NCBI RefSeq assembly: GCF_014633365.1
Contig: NC_068350.1
Span: forward strand, 34,587,119 to 34,651,118
Length of the DNA stretch: 64,000 bases
DNA from: Diospyros lotus
Taxonomy: Eukaryota; Streptophyta; Magnoliopsida; Ericales; Ebenaceae
Direction of reading: 5' to 3'
Under the pieces are notes generated by a model. It was not told the origin of the DNA and ran no database searches. It saw only the letters and a list, made by a program, of their open reading frames with translations. This document shows, in pieces, positions 48,890 to 60,870 of the stretch; the stretch's first letter is position 1; the number at the start of each line of letters is the position of its first letter. A program made the position numbers and the translations under genes.

Positions 48890-49958
48890 CCTTTATTCGC
48901 CTCGAATTGAACAATACCTTTCTTTTGAGGGCAGTCGCGAGAGATATGACCAGGCTTCTGGCAAGTGAAACACCCGATCCCCTTTGGACAATCCTGAGCC
49001 ACGTGGTCGGTTCCCCACAAGAATAACATCCCTGGGCTCCTGTCCTACAGGGCTTCCCTGGATGATATTTCTAACATTTCGGGCACGAACCTTTGGTCTT
49101 GAACTTCCTCCCTCGAGTCCCCAAGTCATGCTTTCTTCCTAACCTTCTGTCCTCGGGCCCACGAAATTCCGTTCCCAAAGTCTCCATTTGTCGAAAGTTG
49201 CTTTCTACCGTCAAAGCTTGCAGCACCACTTCTGCATAGGTGCGTGTCCCCAAGGAGCTTAAGGCTAGTTGAATTTTCCACTTCAGTCCTCCAAGGAACT
49301 TCTGCGCTTTGGCTTCCTCGTCCAGGTTGTATATAGGCATATACTTGATCAGCCTTGTGAAGTGATCCTCGTATTGGGCAACGGACATGTCCCCAGTTTG
49401 TTTTAGATTCATGAACTCCCGGCCTTTCTCAATTTTCTTACACAAAGGAAAGTATTTCGTATTAAAAAGTTCCTTAAACTGCACCCACGTAGTAACTGGC
49501 GTACCTTGACCTTCAGGACCTTGCAGGGTTCTCTGCATCATTTTCCACCACTGGTCAACTTCATCACGAAGCATGAATGTTGCACAACCAATCTTGTCCT
49601 CCACCTCACAGCCAATGAAGTCAAAGATCTTTTCGATCTACTCCAGCCAAAACTCACTTTCACAGGGATTAGTCCCTGCCTTTCCTCGAAAAACAGGCGG
49701 GTTCAACCGCTGGAACCTGTCGCTAACATTAGGATTTCGGGGAATAACCTGACCAGCTGGTTGTGTTCCTCGCATAAGGGTGACCATACTTTCCAAGACC
49801 CGTTCCATTTGATCCATCCGAATTCCTCCTCCTTGGTTCCCTTCTGGCAGTGGGTTACCTTGGGGCATCTCTGTCCCTTCCTCATGGTGGTCCTGCATCT
49901 CTTCCTCTCGAACGTTGTTTCCACGCCTAGGGTTCCTGGTTCGGTGAGTGTTTACCAT
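48890..49958 (-). pseudogene. Broken gag of the minus-strand Tekay-like element
   Basis: It starts at 49958 (MVNTHRTRNPRRGN), followed by FQRLNPPVFRG and the capsid region (DEVDQWWKMM, FNTKYFPLCKK, YEDHFTRLIKYMP) typical of Tekay gag. A TAG at 49638 interrupts after CESEFWLE. After SCPKC near 49075 shifts break the zinc-knuckle region. Gag would form the particle that packages element RNA. Confidence 0.88.
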
Positions 49959-50973
49959 CTGAAACCATTTATAATAAATTTCAAGGACAATTTATAAACA
50001 TATTCTCCCAAAGATGTACACCCAGTTAATAGAATAAAGCATGCAACCAATCGTCCTAACCTTCTATATGACAATCACCCACCTATCCATACCCATATGA
50101 GGGGTCTTATAAAGCCATTGTCAAGCATGCAAATCCCTAAGTCTCAAATTCCATATTGTAACAACCTCTTAGGGATCTTGCTACATGCTCAGGGTCCTTA
50201 GATTTTCAATACATCCCCAAAATTCCTACAACATCAACAATTTACCAAGTCTGTTTGTCCAAAATCCTCAAGGCTCCTAATCCTTCACCTACAATCACTT
50301 GTTCACTTCACAAACCATTACTCAAGGCATCCTTATCAACATAATTCAGTTGGTCCTAGTTCATCAAATTCCTAAAGCAGCAATCAACAAATCTCCAAAT
50401 GATAATGACCATCACATAACCATCACTTCTTCTTCTCTCTTTTTTTTGGAAAGTAACAATCACCAACTTCTAGGTACAATAACCACCAATTTCTAGGAAA
50501 TAATAACCATCAAGTTCCATGAAGCAATAATTAGAACTTTATATGTTAAACCAAAATTGCCTCCCAAAATCCAATATGCTTCTTAGTTACGGCAATAAAG
50601 TGATTTAACCTACCGAACGACCAACTTACTCTTTCCTGCCTTAATCCACTTACTCATCGGGTTTAGGTGTCACTCCTTCGGGTTCCTTCTTCCTTATGTT
50701 TTACATGACCTGTCACCACAAACCATCAAGATTAGTACTACTATAACATCTTGTATATTACATCACCGCCTTTTATTTATACATACATAGTGGTTCATTC
50801 CCTTACCACGACCTACCTACCCTGCTATTCTAAGTATACATACATATGAGCCATATCCGCCACTATCGCTATTCTATGTGTATAAGCCATATCCGTCACT
50901 ATTCTACTTCTCTTATATACATATCCAAAATTTACGTGAACCAAAAATTATCTTCCTACACCTCCAACTATCA

Positions 50974-51396
50974 TCACTCCTCATCCTCGGACCTAGATGG
51001 GGGTGTCAGGGCACGTTCCTCGGGCTCTTGCATGGGTACCTCCACAAGCGCAGGCATAACCTGATCAGCTGCAGGCATGACGTGATTAGCCACGAGAGCC
51101 TCGACCTCACATAAGCAGTCCATGAAAGCTATGAAATCGGGGTGAACCTCATGGATGATGAGATGATTTCCAGCATCCTTCCACTCGGGGGTGAGTAGGG
51201 AAACTAAGTAGGCTACTTGGAGTCCTGCCAGATGTGGCACCACTATGCCCGGTGGAAGCTCCATGATGGTAGGTGACACAGCATCAAGAAAATCTCCTAA
51301 GGCATCTCCAAGGATCATATACACTCCCCCTAACTGCATGGTCCACCACCCCATGATAATGCGCTGGTTTTGATGTTCAACTACGTTGGGGTCCAT
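50974..51396 (-). CDS. 140-aa ORF between primer site and gag, function unknown
   Basis: It starts at 51396, about 70 nt downstream of the primer-binding site, and stays open to 50974, about 1 kb before gag. The protein begins MDPNVVEHQNQRIIMGWW, has a hydrophobic middle (LPPGIVVPHLAGLQVAYLV) and an acidic Ser-rich end (SRSEDEE). I do not recognise a family. The frame is uninterrupted although gag and pol of the same copy have several stops, but it is short and could be chance or an upstream ORF affecting gag translation. No counterpart is evident in the other elements here. Confidence 0.45.
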   Translation of the reverse strand: MDPNVVEHQNQRIIMGWWTMQLGGVYMILGDALGDFLDAVSPTIMELPPGIVVPHLAGLQVAYLVSLLTPEWKDAGNHLIIHEVHPDFIAFMDCLCEVEALVANHVMPAADQVMPALVEVPMQEPEERALTPPSRSEDEE

Positions 51397-51467
51397 TTCC
51401 TGTATTTAACCAAAAACATCCTCAAAGTCAACCATGTAAGAAAACTAAATCAAGTTATGTAAATCCA

Positions 51468-51479
51468 GCTCTGATACTA
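51468..51479 (-). other. Primer-binding site of the minus-strand element
   Basis: Plus strand GCTCTGATACTA is the reverse complement of TAGTATCAGAGC, one change from the Met-tRNA site TGGTATCAGAGC, and lies two bases from the LTR end. Confidence 0.85.
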
Positions 51480-51481
51480 AC

Positions 51482-53254
51482 TGTAACGCCCCACTTTTCT
51501 TTTTCCAAGGTACACATACAAAGATACATGATGACGCTAGCAACCACATGGTAATCAAAGGGCGTTTATGGAAGCCTTTGCCAATGGAAGCAAAGGATCG
51601 AACCTGAAAAAGCTTTATAAAAAACATAAGCTAGATATTTAAGGCTTCCACTATATGCTTTTAATACAAAAACCACCTGAAAAGCCATAATACAACTTGG
51701 AAATCTAGGGATCATTTAGGCTCCCTTTTACAACAAGTAAAACTCATACTAAGGTCACAGTACAACGCTTTGCAATCAAAACGTAAAGAGGCTAGCTATC
51801 TAAGAACCACTTTCTTTCCTTTCCTCTGACTTGATTCCAAGGCACCTGTCAGGACTAACCCACCTGGAACGTTGAATGTTCCAGGGGTATGAGACACCCA
51901 AGTTAGATAGTTATATCTAAGTGAGTGCAACAAGAAGAGATAGCATGAATGTAAATGAAATATGCAAGATGATATGAAACTGTATGTGTGGTAGTGACGC
52001 CGAGGTGTTGCAATCACCCCCGCTGATCAATCATGTTCTCACATCTCCATGACTTTTCACCAGTCTAACATGAGATCTTGACTTCAGCTAGCCACACACA
52101 CCAAGTGATGCATGACAAAGAAAGAGAAAATGCTTGGTTTAAAGGAAAGTCATGCTTATGCAAGTAATCACCCTTATCCATGTGAAGACAAAATGTTCGG
52201 TATGTATTATAAAGATGTAAGAAGCACTCACCTTGCTGGTTCGGAAGCTCTAAGGTACTATTCACAGGGTTCGGAAAAGCTTTTATGCAAAAATAACATA
52301 ACTTCAAAACTCAAACCTAAAATATTTTTATATGGGGACCTAGGGAAAAATTTAAGGACCAAGTATACAAAATTTGGAGCCAAGGGGGCCCCTCATGCGC
52401 CCTCACACACTGGGGGAAGGAGCCCCACGTGCTCCACTCGCGGCAGTCAGGTGGCGCGTGAACTGCACGCGCCGCCCCTCCAGCTTTGACGTCTTGAGGT
52501 TTTTCGGCCCGTTCTCCCTCGTCCAGACTCCGATTTGACTTCCATTTGAACTCACGCGACCCTTATTCAATTATCTATCGAACTATAGAAAGAAATTAGA
52601 ATTGCCTTGCTAGCTTGATGCTGTTTAACTCCTTTTACGGTGGCGGTCCAACTTTTCCAACGAAGTGTTTTACCACTCTATTTTCGGGCAAAGTTTGTCC
52701 TCTCAACTCACCTCCTCTATTCCTCTTGATTAATGGTGAGAATTTCCCTTCCAAGGCCTTGGTATTTATAGGCATTTATGGTCAATCCAAGAGTGCCATG
52801 TGACACTTAGATAAGGTTGTAATCATCACTTTCGTAGGATTGCGCCAAGTGTCCCTTGAGATTTGAGCCATTTCTCCCCCTTGCGACATGTGTCCTTTTA
52901 AACATGTGCCACCACATGTTAATTTGATTTTTCAAGATTCCTCATGATTATGTCTCTTAACTAAGTTAGCTTACTTGGTTCCTTTAACTAACTAGTCACA
53001 AGATATTTTAACTTCTTACAAACAACTCTTTAACCCAAAAACTTCTTTGCACTTATATCCCTTGACCCCTATAACTCCTTAAACTTCTCCAAAATACTTT
53101 AGATGATGCCCCTTGTGATAGTTTCCATGATTTTTCAGAAAACCCTTCATTCGTTCCTCAGCTATTACCTCGGAACTTCACATGTATCCTTCGATTTCCA
53201 AGGGAATGTTTTATTTCTTTAACAATAATGCCTAGGAAAACTTTGGGTATTACA
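51482..53254 (-). repeat. 5' LTR of the minus-strand element
   Basis: A 1773-bp LTR reads on the minus strand from TGTAATACCC (53254) to GGGGCGTTACA (51482). Reverse TATA box at 52763. The paired inverted-repeat module is at 51864-51920, 421 bp from the LTR end. Confidence 0.92.
51864..51920 (-). promoter_or_regulatory. Paired inverted-repeat module in the 5' LTR of the minus-strand element
   Basis: CTGGAAC/GTTCCAG (51864-51884) and TTAGATA/TATCTAA (51903-51920). Same paired change as in the 3' LTR copy, as expected for one element. Confidence 0.75.
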
Positions 53255-54923
53255 GTGATATACATTAAGAGATATGGGGGTCTGAGGGTTCATCATAGTA
53301 GCATGGCGCACCATTGCACCATATCACAGCTATGGGACAATCTATCTGGCTGCCACGTTCATACATAAGCCTACATACTATACATATAGATATATATATG
53401 TATATGCCTTGCATAGCCACCATGCTCATACATGTCGCCTATATACATACATACATATATATATATATACTTTTACACATAGAAAAAGAAACAGAGGGAG
53501 AGAGACAGAGAGCTCTCAATGAGGGCCATCTCTTCGAGAGAAGCCGGAGAGGAGCCTTTCGGGAAGAAGCCTTCTCGAGATAAGGCTTCGAGCCTCTTTG
53601 AGAGAAAACTGGCGGAGAGAGGCCCACGCCGAGGGGAGCTCAGCCCTTGTTGAGAGAGAGAGAGAGATGCCGACAGAAAGGCTACGAAAGGACCAGTAGC
53701 CATGAGTAGCCATGGTCGCCAAGAGGGAGGATGAACAGAGCTGCCCTTGTCGAGAAGAAGCGCGGCCACATGTCGGGGGGCTTACACCCCTTGCCGAGAG
53801 AACTTAGCTCTCTCCGAGAGAGCTACTACGATTTTCGAGAGAATCGCAACTCTCTCTGAGAGAGCTTCTGCCATTGCCGAGAGACACCACCACCTCCGGG
53901 AGATATGTTACCGCTGCCGAGAGGGACACCAGCTTCCCAAGTGAGATCGCCGAGAAAATCGTGCCTTTCCAAGAGATGCAAGTTCTCTTGGAGAAGGCCA
54001 TTACGCTGCCCTGTTCTTTCCAAGAGAGAGAGAGAGAGAATACGCACGGGAGGGAGGAAGGCGATGAAGAGTTTCCTCCTCCCCTCTTCACTAGCCTTTG
54101 ACTCCTTTTTTATAGGATCCTCTAACCTTGCTTAATGATGGTTTTGCCCCCTTAAATTCTATATTATTCATTTATTCTACAATTTAAACAATTTCTTTGC
54201 CATTCGACCACAGTTTTTCCTGGAGAAACGTGTCTCGACTTGAGACCACTTTTGGGATTCGTCCGCCTAAGCCTAATAACCAAAATACCCCTAGGCGCCT
54301 AATTATCGAAATACCCCTAGGTGGACGCTCGGGAATTCTATGGCACAACAATACTTCCCAACCTGAAGATCCTTGGGGGTTGTCTTGAGGGCGTGGTGAT
54401 AAATTTTATTTTGTAATTCTCCATAGCCCTTTTTGTATCTTGTAATGTATGGGTGAATAAGCCCAAGGGAGATATTGTAATGGCATGGTGATGTGTATAC
54501 ATATGTTCGGAGTTTTTTGATTGCGGTATTGTCCTTGTGTTTGGCTTAAGGTTGGATTGTGTTTTTGTACCTTATCTTTGACGATCTCATGGATCTCCTA
54601 TACTAGCGGGAGCTCTAGGAGACGGGTCGTTACATAGCAAGCATAATAAAAATAAATGGGGCGCAATGATAAGAGGTGGAGATAAAATGAAATACACGTA
54701 TATCAATATAGCCATAACAAGGCTCCCAACCTACGTCCCCACGCCATGTTACACATTATCATACACATAACCTTTATGCTTTACATCAAATGCCCATGTT
54801 ATGCTCCATATCATGTAAAACACATGTTCATGCTCAACAATATACAAATGGCCCTTAGGTATCATGAATACGACCCTTAAGGCTCACAATATCATAAACA
54901 GCATCAAGGCCCCCAAATACATA
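53255..54923. other. Spacer with microsatellites and a possible LTR end
   Basis: It contains TA/CATA microsatellite at about 53383-53470, the CGAGAGA array below, a TATA-like TTTTTTATAGG at about 54105, and a sequence GACGGGTCGTTACA ending at 54634 that looks like an LTR end. I find no matching start, so no element is called. No gene is supported. Confidence 0.5.
53500..54030 (+). repeat. Degenerate CGAGAGA array
   Basis: The core CGAGAGA (or GAGAGAG) recurs at loose intervals of about 18-30 bp for half a kilobase, linked by varied sequence such as CTTTGCC or GCCTCTTTGAGAG. Reading frames on both strands stay open for 60-100 codons here, which is expected of such a repeat and not taken as coding. 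Confidence 0.7.
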
Positions 54924-55932
54924 TGTAACACCCCAATTCTCGAAGCATTAGGTAATATAAGATTCCGGGGATATAAATTTTTTCTAAATAAAAACCCATC
55001 ACAAAAATCATTCCCCGAAGATCCCGTTACACCTTCTCAGTATATCAACTATGAACCATTAATAAACTAAGACAGATACATCATCTCAAATGCGAAAGCT
55101 AGATCAAAACCTCAATAGACACAATCGAAACCACTTTATTCATAATATAAAGTCGAACCAACATTTACATGATGTCATCAAAAATTAACAACATAATTGA
55201 AAACGACATAAAGTAAACTATCCACCAATCGCCGTCACTCCTTGGCAATCCCTTTTCCCTTCGCACTGCTGCCTTCACCTGTATCATTTGAATATTCTAT
55301 GGACAAAGTCCATATTAGATGATGAATCATCTAAGTGAGAGTTCAAAAACACATTTTTCATGAATAAATGCAAGACATGAATAAACCAATACACCCGATA
55401 AGCCCTAGCCCAAGAGAATCTCAAGCGCTTAACCCTACCACAGGAGAAGAGCAATCTCTCTAAAAGCTATACCACCATACCGACACATTGACATGACGCT
55501 ATTCTAGCTTAAGAGGGGCAAGTTAACACATCTCTCCAACATCTTAGGAACAATCGTTACCAACTCCTGGCCCAAGAAGGTCACATCAACGCAGGAACCC
55601 GGCTCACTACATTTATGTTAGAGATTATGTTCCCACTCTAAGCATTTAGGAACCACCACACAATCCCAACTCCAAAATTTCACATGAACCACCTAGTTAT
55701 CCTAGTGTGACTTTCCTGACCAAACTGCCTGGCACAGAAACCAAGGCGGCTATCCCAGAATACTCACCAGCACAAGATACCCCTATTATTTCGTCACGCC
55801 TTTGGAGAATTATGACTACACTATCCAAACAACATTCTAGGCTGACATCTCACATGAACAACACAATATGGACCACCTAGTCATCCTAGTGCAACTTCCT
55901 TGACCAAACGGCCCGGCACGAAAACCAAGAGG
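54924..55932 (-). repeat. Part of a reverse LTR next to the Athila-like element
   Basis: On the plus strand it starts TGTAACACCCC and follows LTR 61641 block by block to about 55932, where it breaks off and Athila-type sequence (GTTGGGAGACGAC) begins. The module TTAGATG-ATGAAT-CATCTAA is at 55315-55334; the second dyad is worn. Left flank ACATA (54919-54923). Confidence 0.8.
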
Positions 55933-56026
55933 CTCGTTGGGAGACGACTTTGGGTTGCACCCTTATTGCAAATCCGAATCTATATTTCATCTAATCTATC
56001 GTTGTTCGACAGCACCGATCAGATTT

Positions 56027-56044
56027 TGGCGCCGTTGCCGGGGA
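56027..56044 (+). other. Primer-binding site (Asp tRNA type)
   Basis: TGGCGCCGTTGCCGGGGA is the classic Athila/Tat primer site, complementary to the 3' end of plant Asp tRNA. Confidence 0.88.
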
Positions 56045-56074
56045 ACCGTCAATCTTTTCTGCCATAACAAGATT

Positions 56075-56420
56075 TGTTTTCTGTCTTTCTTTTTCTTTTT
56101 AATTCTCTTTCATTCTTTGTTGCTTCTTTGTGTCTTACTCGTTGGTTTCTCTTTCCTTTTGTTTCTTTGTTGATTCTTCCTGTTTTTCTTTTCGGTTCTC
56201 TTCTTTTCTATTTCCTGTTTTCTTTGTTTTTTGTTTTCTGTCTTTTTCGTTCTGTTCTTTGTGTTTGCTGTTCTGTTTCCGATTTTCTTTCTGTTCTTTG
56301 TGTTTGCTTCTTTTGTTTCTCTGTTCTTTTATATCTTTGTTCATCCTTTTTGGTTTTCTTTGTTCTTCTCTTCTTTTCTATTTTTGGTTTTTTTGTTTTC
56401 TGTTTTCAGCCACAACCAGC
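56075..56420 (+). repeat. T-rich leader of the Athila-like element
   Basis: About 350 bp made of phrases like TTTTCTGTTCTTTG and TTTCTTTGTT, almost without A. It lies between the primer site and gag. Open frames of 80-169 codons here encode only Phe/Leu/Val/Ser-rich chains and are taken as composition artefacts. Confidence 0.8.
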
Positions 56421-56642
56421 ATTGTTCACTGCCGACGACTATCTCAGAATGCCCTGATTTTTGGTGTCCAAAGGAATGGGGGTGTGGGAAGAAATAGTCA
56501 CTGCTATGCAGTGTGGAGGGCTTTTTTGGCCAAATTCCAACGTTTAGACCACTTTTTGGGCTATTTTGTGTTTTCTTGGTGTGTTTATGTGATTTTTCCT
56601 TGTGTGTTTTGTTTTGTTTTTGTTCTTGTTGATATTTAATGC

Positions 56643-58625
56643 ATGACCAGATCATCTAAGGGTGGCCTAATTGATTTAGATCCAGAAATTGATAGAACCC
56701 TTAGGCGACAAGCAAGAGAACTTAGATCCTAAGATAGGGCAGTGACTAATAGTGTCTTTCCCATTGTTTCTGATACTGTGTTTGAGTTCCAACCTAAACT
56801 GATCAATATGGCCGCCAATGAAAACAATGGCAATGAGAATAGGAATAATGGGAATAATGCTAACAGAAGTATTAGAGAATTGGCTGCCCCTGATGTGCAT
56901 TATCAACCTTTGTGTATTCAGTATCCTCAATTGGAGGCAAACTTTGAACTGAAATCTGGACTGATACATTTGCTTCCTAAGTTTCATGGTCTTGCAGGTG
57001 AAGATCCACACAAGCATCTGAAGGAGTTTCATGTGGTATGCTCCACCATGAGGCCGCAAGGGGTTGATGAAGAACAAATCAAACTAAGGGCATTCCCTTT
57101 CTCTCTTGATGGAGCCGCTAAAGACTGGCTGTATTACTTGCCACCTGCTGCCATTACCAATTGGGATGGCCTGAGGAGAATATTTCTGGAGAAGTTCTTC
57201 CCTGCTTCCAGAAGAGCAGCCATCCGGAAGGATATTTGTGGCATTCGACAGATTGATGGAGAAAGCTTGCATGAGTATTGGGAGAGATTCAAGAAGTTGT
57301 GTGCTAGTTGTCCTCATCATCAGATAAGTGACCAGCTCCTCATTCAATATTTTTATGAAGGCTTGCTCCCCATGGATAGGTACTTAGTGGATGCTGCATC
57401 TGGAGGAGCCTTAGTGGAAAAGACACCAGCTGCAGCCCGGGACTTAATTTCAAAGATGGCTCAAAATGCACAACAATTTGGTACCAGGTTGAACACTCCC
57501 ATGAAGACTATCAATGAGGTTGGTTTTGCTGCACCTATGGACCAAAGGAGAATAGAAAATAGGCTGGAGGAACTCACTTCAATGGTTTTCCAGTTAGCCC
57601 TTAATCGAAACCAGCCCCAACAGGTATGTGGCATTTGTTCATTATCTTCACATGTAACTGATCAGTGCCCACAATTGCAGGATAACACAGAATCATGCAA
57701 TGGAATCTTCCCTGGAAGACCGTTTTAGCACCAGCCACAACATAAGTATGATCCATACTCAGCCACATATAATCCTGGATGGAGGTATCACCCAAATTTC
57801 AGATATGGAGGGTCTTCAAACCAGTCATTCCAGCAGCATCCATACCAGAATCACAACTTGCAGCAGCAACAATTTCAGCAGCCACAAAGATTAAATCATT
57901 CTCAAGGTCCAAGTTCCAGCAACCATGCCCCACCAAGGCCCAAGTCAGAACCTAGCTTGGATGATCTTGTTAAGCAACTAGCAGCCAATACACTCCAATT
58001 CCAGCAAAAAATAGAAACCACAATTCAAAATTTGGAGACCCAAATAGGCCAGCTAGCAACAAAGATCAATGAGTTAAGAAGTCAAGGTTCGGGGCAGCTT
58101 CCTTCACAACCAGTTGCCAATCCGAGGGGTAATGTTAGTGCCATCATGCTTCGAAGTGGGAAAGAAGTGATCGTCCCAACCCCTCCACCATCATCAAATA
58201 TGAAGCAGCATGTAAAGGGTAGCAATGAGCAGCAGCCCTTCTCAATCCAAGAAGCCAAGCAGCCCAACTCCAGCTATCAAGAACAAGGAGAGTCTTCCAA
58301 CAACCAGCCCCTGCCATTCCCACATCGAGCAACACAAAACAAGAAAAGAGCAAAGGCCGAATTAGATAAAGAGATTCTGGAGACATTCCAGAAAGTGGAA
58401 GTCAATATACCCCTCCTTGAAGCCATCAGACAGATCCCCAAGTATGCAAAATTTCTCAAAGATTTGTGTACGCACAAGAGGAGATTAAGAGGGAATGAAC
58501 AAGTCAACCTTGGGAGGAATGTTTCAGCTCTCATACAACCTGCCATGCCAAGGAAGTGCAAAGATCCAGGGACGTTTTCCATTCCTTGTACTATAGGAGA
58601 CATGCAATTTAGTAATGCTTTGCTA
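56643..58625 (+). pseudogene. Gag of the Athila-like element, broken by stops
   Basis: An ATG at 56643 (MTRSSKGGLIDLDPEIDRTL) is stopped by TAA at 56730. The frame continues as the capsid region (PKFHGLAGEDPHKHLKEF, FPFSLDGAAKDWLYYLPP, LREYW-like HEYWERFKKLC) and zinc-knuckle-like CGICSLSSHVTDQCP (57633 on), then a TAG at 57726. Beyond it, in the same frame, comes a Gln-rich stretch and a coiled-coil-like segment (58000-58090), ending with VSAIMLRSGKE. Gag would build the particle. Apart from the stops it is well preserved. Confidence 0.88.
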
Positions 58626-59060
58626 GATTTAGGTGCATCCATTAATGTTATGCCTAACTCTATCTATGCTTCTTTGTAGTGTGGTCCTTTGAAGCCAACA
58701 AGAGTGGTTGTCCAGCTAGCTAATAGAAGCACAGCCTACCCCTCTGGAGTCTTGGAGGATGTCCTGGTTAAGGTTAAGGATTGTATCTTCCCTGCTGATT
58801 TTTATGTTTTAAATATGGAAGATGACAATTTGCATGAGCATGCACCTCTTATATTAGGTAGGCCATTTTTAAAAACTACAAGGACTATCATCAATGTGCA
58901 TGAGGGTACACTTTCCATGGAATTTGCTGGTACCACCATTCATTTTAACATACTTGATGCCATGAAATGTCCCCCTAAAGATCATTCCACTTTGCAAGTT
59001 AACTTGATTCAATTGTTGGTTGATGAAGCATGCACTAAGTCTTGTGATTTGATTGATGCA
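58560..59060 (+). pseudogene. Protease of the Athila-like element
   Basis: CTIGDMQFSNALLDLGASIN holds the catalytic Asp in the DLGAS form normal for this lineage. A TAG at 58677 interrupts after YASL; the frame continues KPTRVVVQLANRS...LILGRPFLKTTRTIINVHEG, the expected C-terminal half with ILGRPFL. It would cleave the polyprotein. Confidence 0.85.
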
Positions 59061-59332
59061 TTCCCCACTATTCATGACCTTCCAAATTCCTTCATCTGTC
59101 CTGATTGTAGTAATGAGAGTGATCCATGTGATGCATGTTCTGAGATTGCTGCATTTCTACATAATCATGATTCTGATATTCAAATTGAGCATGCACAATC
59201 TGATTCCTATACTTCTCATGGGGAGGATAGTGTTTCTGCTAACCATGTTGAACAGGTAGACAGTACCCTTGAGATAAAGGCAAGCAGGTTAGTCCCTTCA
59301 TTGCAGCACCACCATCCCTTGAGTGCAAGCCT

Positions 59333-60870
59333 TTGCCCAAGCATCTCAAGTATGCCTTCTTGGAGGATGGCGAGAAGCTGCCAGTCATCATCGCCAATAA
59401 CTTGCAGCCTGACCAAGAGAAAAGGTTATTGGATGTGCTGAAGAGGAACAAGCAGGCCATAGGTTGGACATTGGCAGACATACCTGAGATTAGCCCTTCC
59501 ATATGCATGCATAGGATTCATCTAGAGGAAGGAGCTAAACCTATGAGACAGCCCCAAAGGAGACTCAACCCCACCATCCTGGATGTGGTAAAGAAAGAGG
59601 TAAGTAAACTACTCTCAGTTGGTATCATTTATCCTATCTCTGATAGCCAGTGGGTGAGTCCAGTGTAAGTAGTTCCCAAGAAGACGGGCATCACAGTGGT
59701 GCCTAATGAGAGGAATGAGCTTGTTCCGATGCGAGTACAAAATAGTTGGAGAGTGTGCATTGATTACAGGAGACTCAACCTCGCCACGAAGAAGGATCAC
59801 TTCCCTCTCCCATTTATTGACCAAATGTTGGAGCGACTGGCAGGTAAGTCACACTATTGTTTTCTTGATGGTTTCTCTGGATATTTTCAGATTTGCATAG
59901 CACCGGAGGATCAGGAAAAGACCACCTTCACCTACCCCTTCGGCACATTTGCCTATAGGAGGATGCCATTTGGTCTTTGTAATGCTCCAGGTACCTTTCA
60001 GCGATGCATGGTAAGTATATTTTCAGATTTTCTAGAGGATTGCATGGAAGTGTTCATGGATGATTTTTCAGTTTATGGCTCATCTTTTGATGATTGCTTG
60101 GTTAGCTTGGGTAGAGTCCTAGAGAGGTGCATTGAAAAGAACCTTGTTTTAAATTTTGAAAAATGTCATTTCATGGTAGAACAAGGAATTGTTTTAGGGC
60201 ATGTTCTGTCTAAGAAGGGTATAGAAGTGGATCGGTCTAAGGTTGATATTATTGCTTCTTTGCCTTACCCCACCTCTGTACGAGAGGTGCGTTCCTTCCT
60301 CGGACATGCAGGATTCTACCGAAGGTTCATCAAGGATTTCAGCAAGGTTGCACTTCCACTTTCCCACCTACTCCAGAAGGATGTGAATTTCCACTTCGAT
60401 GAGCCCTACAAGCGGGCATTTGAGGAACTGAAGAGCCGATTGATTTCTCCACCCATCATACAGCCACCCGACTGGGAGTTACCCTTTGAGTTGATGTGCG
60501 ACGCCTCCAACTTTGCAGTGGGTGCCGTCCTTTCCTAGCGTGTAGAGAAGAAATCCCATGTCATAGCCTACGCTTCGCGTACATTGGATGCGGCACAGGC
60601 TAATTATACCACTACGAAAAAAGAGCTCTTGTCTATTGTTTTTGCATTAGATAAATTTAGATCCTATTTACTTGGTTCTAAAGTTATTGTCTTTTCTGAC
60701 CATGCAGCTCTTAGGTACCTTTTGAAGAAGCCTGATGCCAAACCTCGTTTGATAAGGTGGATGCTTTTGCTCCAAGAATTTGACATTGAGATCAAGGATA
60801 GAAGTGGAGTAGAGAACTTGGTAGCAGATCACCTCAGTCGCATCCCTTCTTCAGATTCCACAGTCATGGA
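59333..60870 (+). pseudogene. RT and RNase H of the Athila-like element
   Basis: A region with LPVIIANNL and GWTLADIPEISPSICMHRI leads into RT. A TAA at 59666 interrupts the fingers (SQWVSPV then VVPKK). RT continues with RVCIDYRRLNLATKKDHFPL and the active site FMDDFSVYG (about 60056). A TAG at 60536 falls in RNase H after FAVGAVLS; then [31 protein letters not shown] and VADHLSRIP follow. The catalytic residues remain; only the stops prevent expression. Confidence 0.9.

Larger units (their letters stand above)
43889..53254 (-). mobile_element. Minus-strand Tekay-like element
   Basis: On the minus strand the order is 5' LTR (53254-51482), primer site, leader with a small ORF, gag, protease, RT, RNase H, integrase, chromodomain, polypurine tract, 3' LTR (45397-43889). 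The 3' LTR lacks its last about 280 bp, so the target duplication cannot be tested. The coding part has several stops. The internal region is about 6.1 kb, the usual size for a complete Tekay element. Confidence 0.92.

Noticed and set aside
53473..54135. Several 65-98 codon ORFs on both strands
   Set aside because: They reflect the CGAGAGA array, open in several frames at once.
56074..56655. Overlapping ORFs of 88-169 codons in the T-rich leader
   Set aside because: They encode low-complexity Phe/Ser/Leu chains and arise from base composition.
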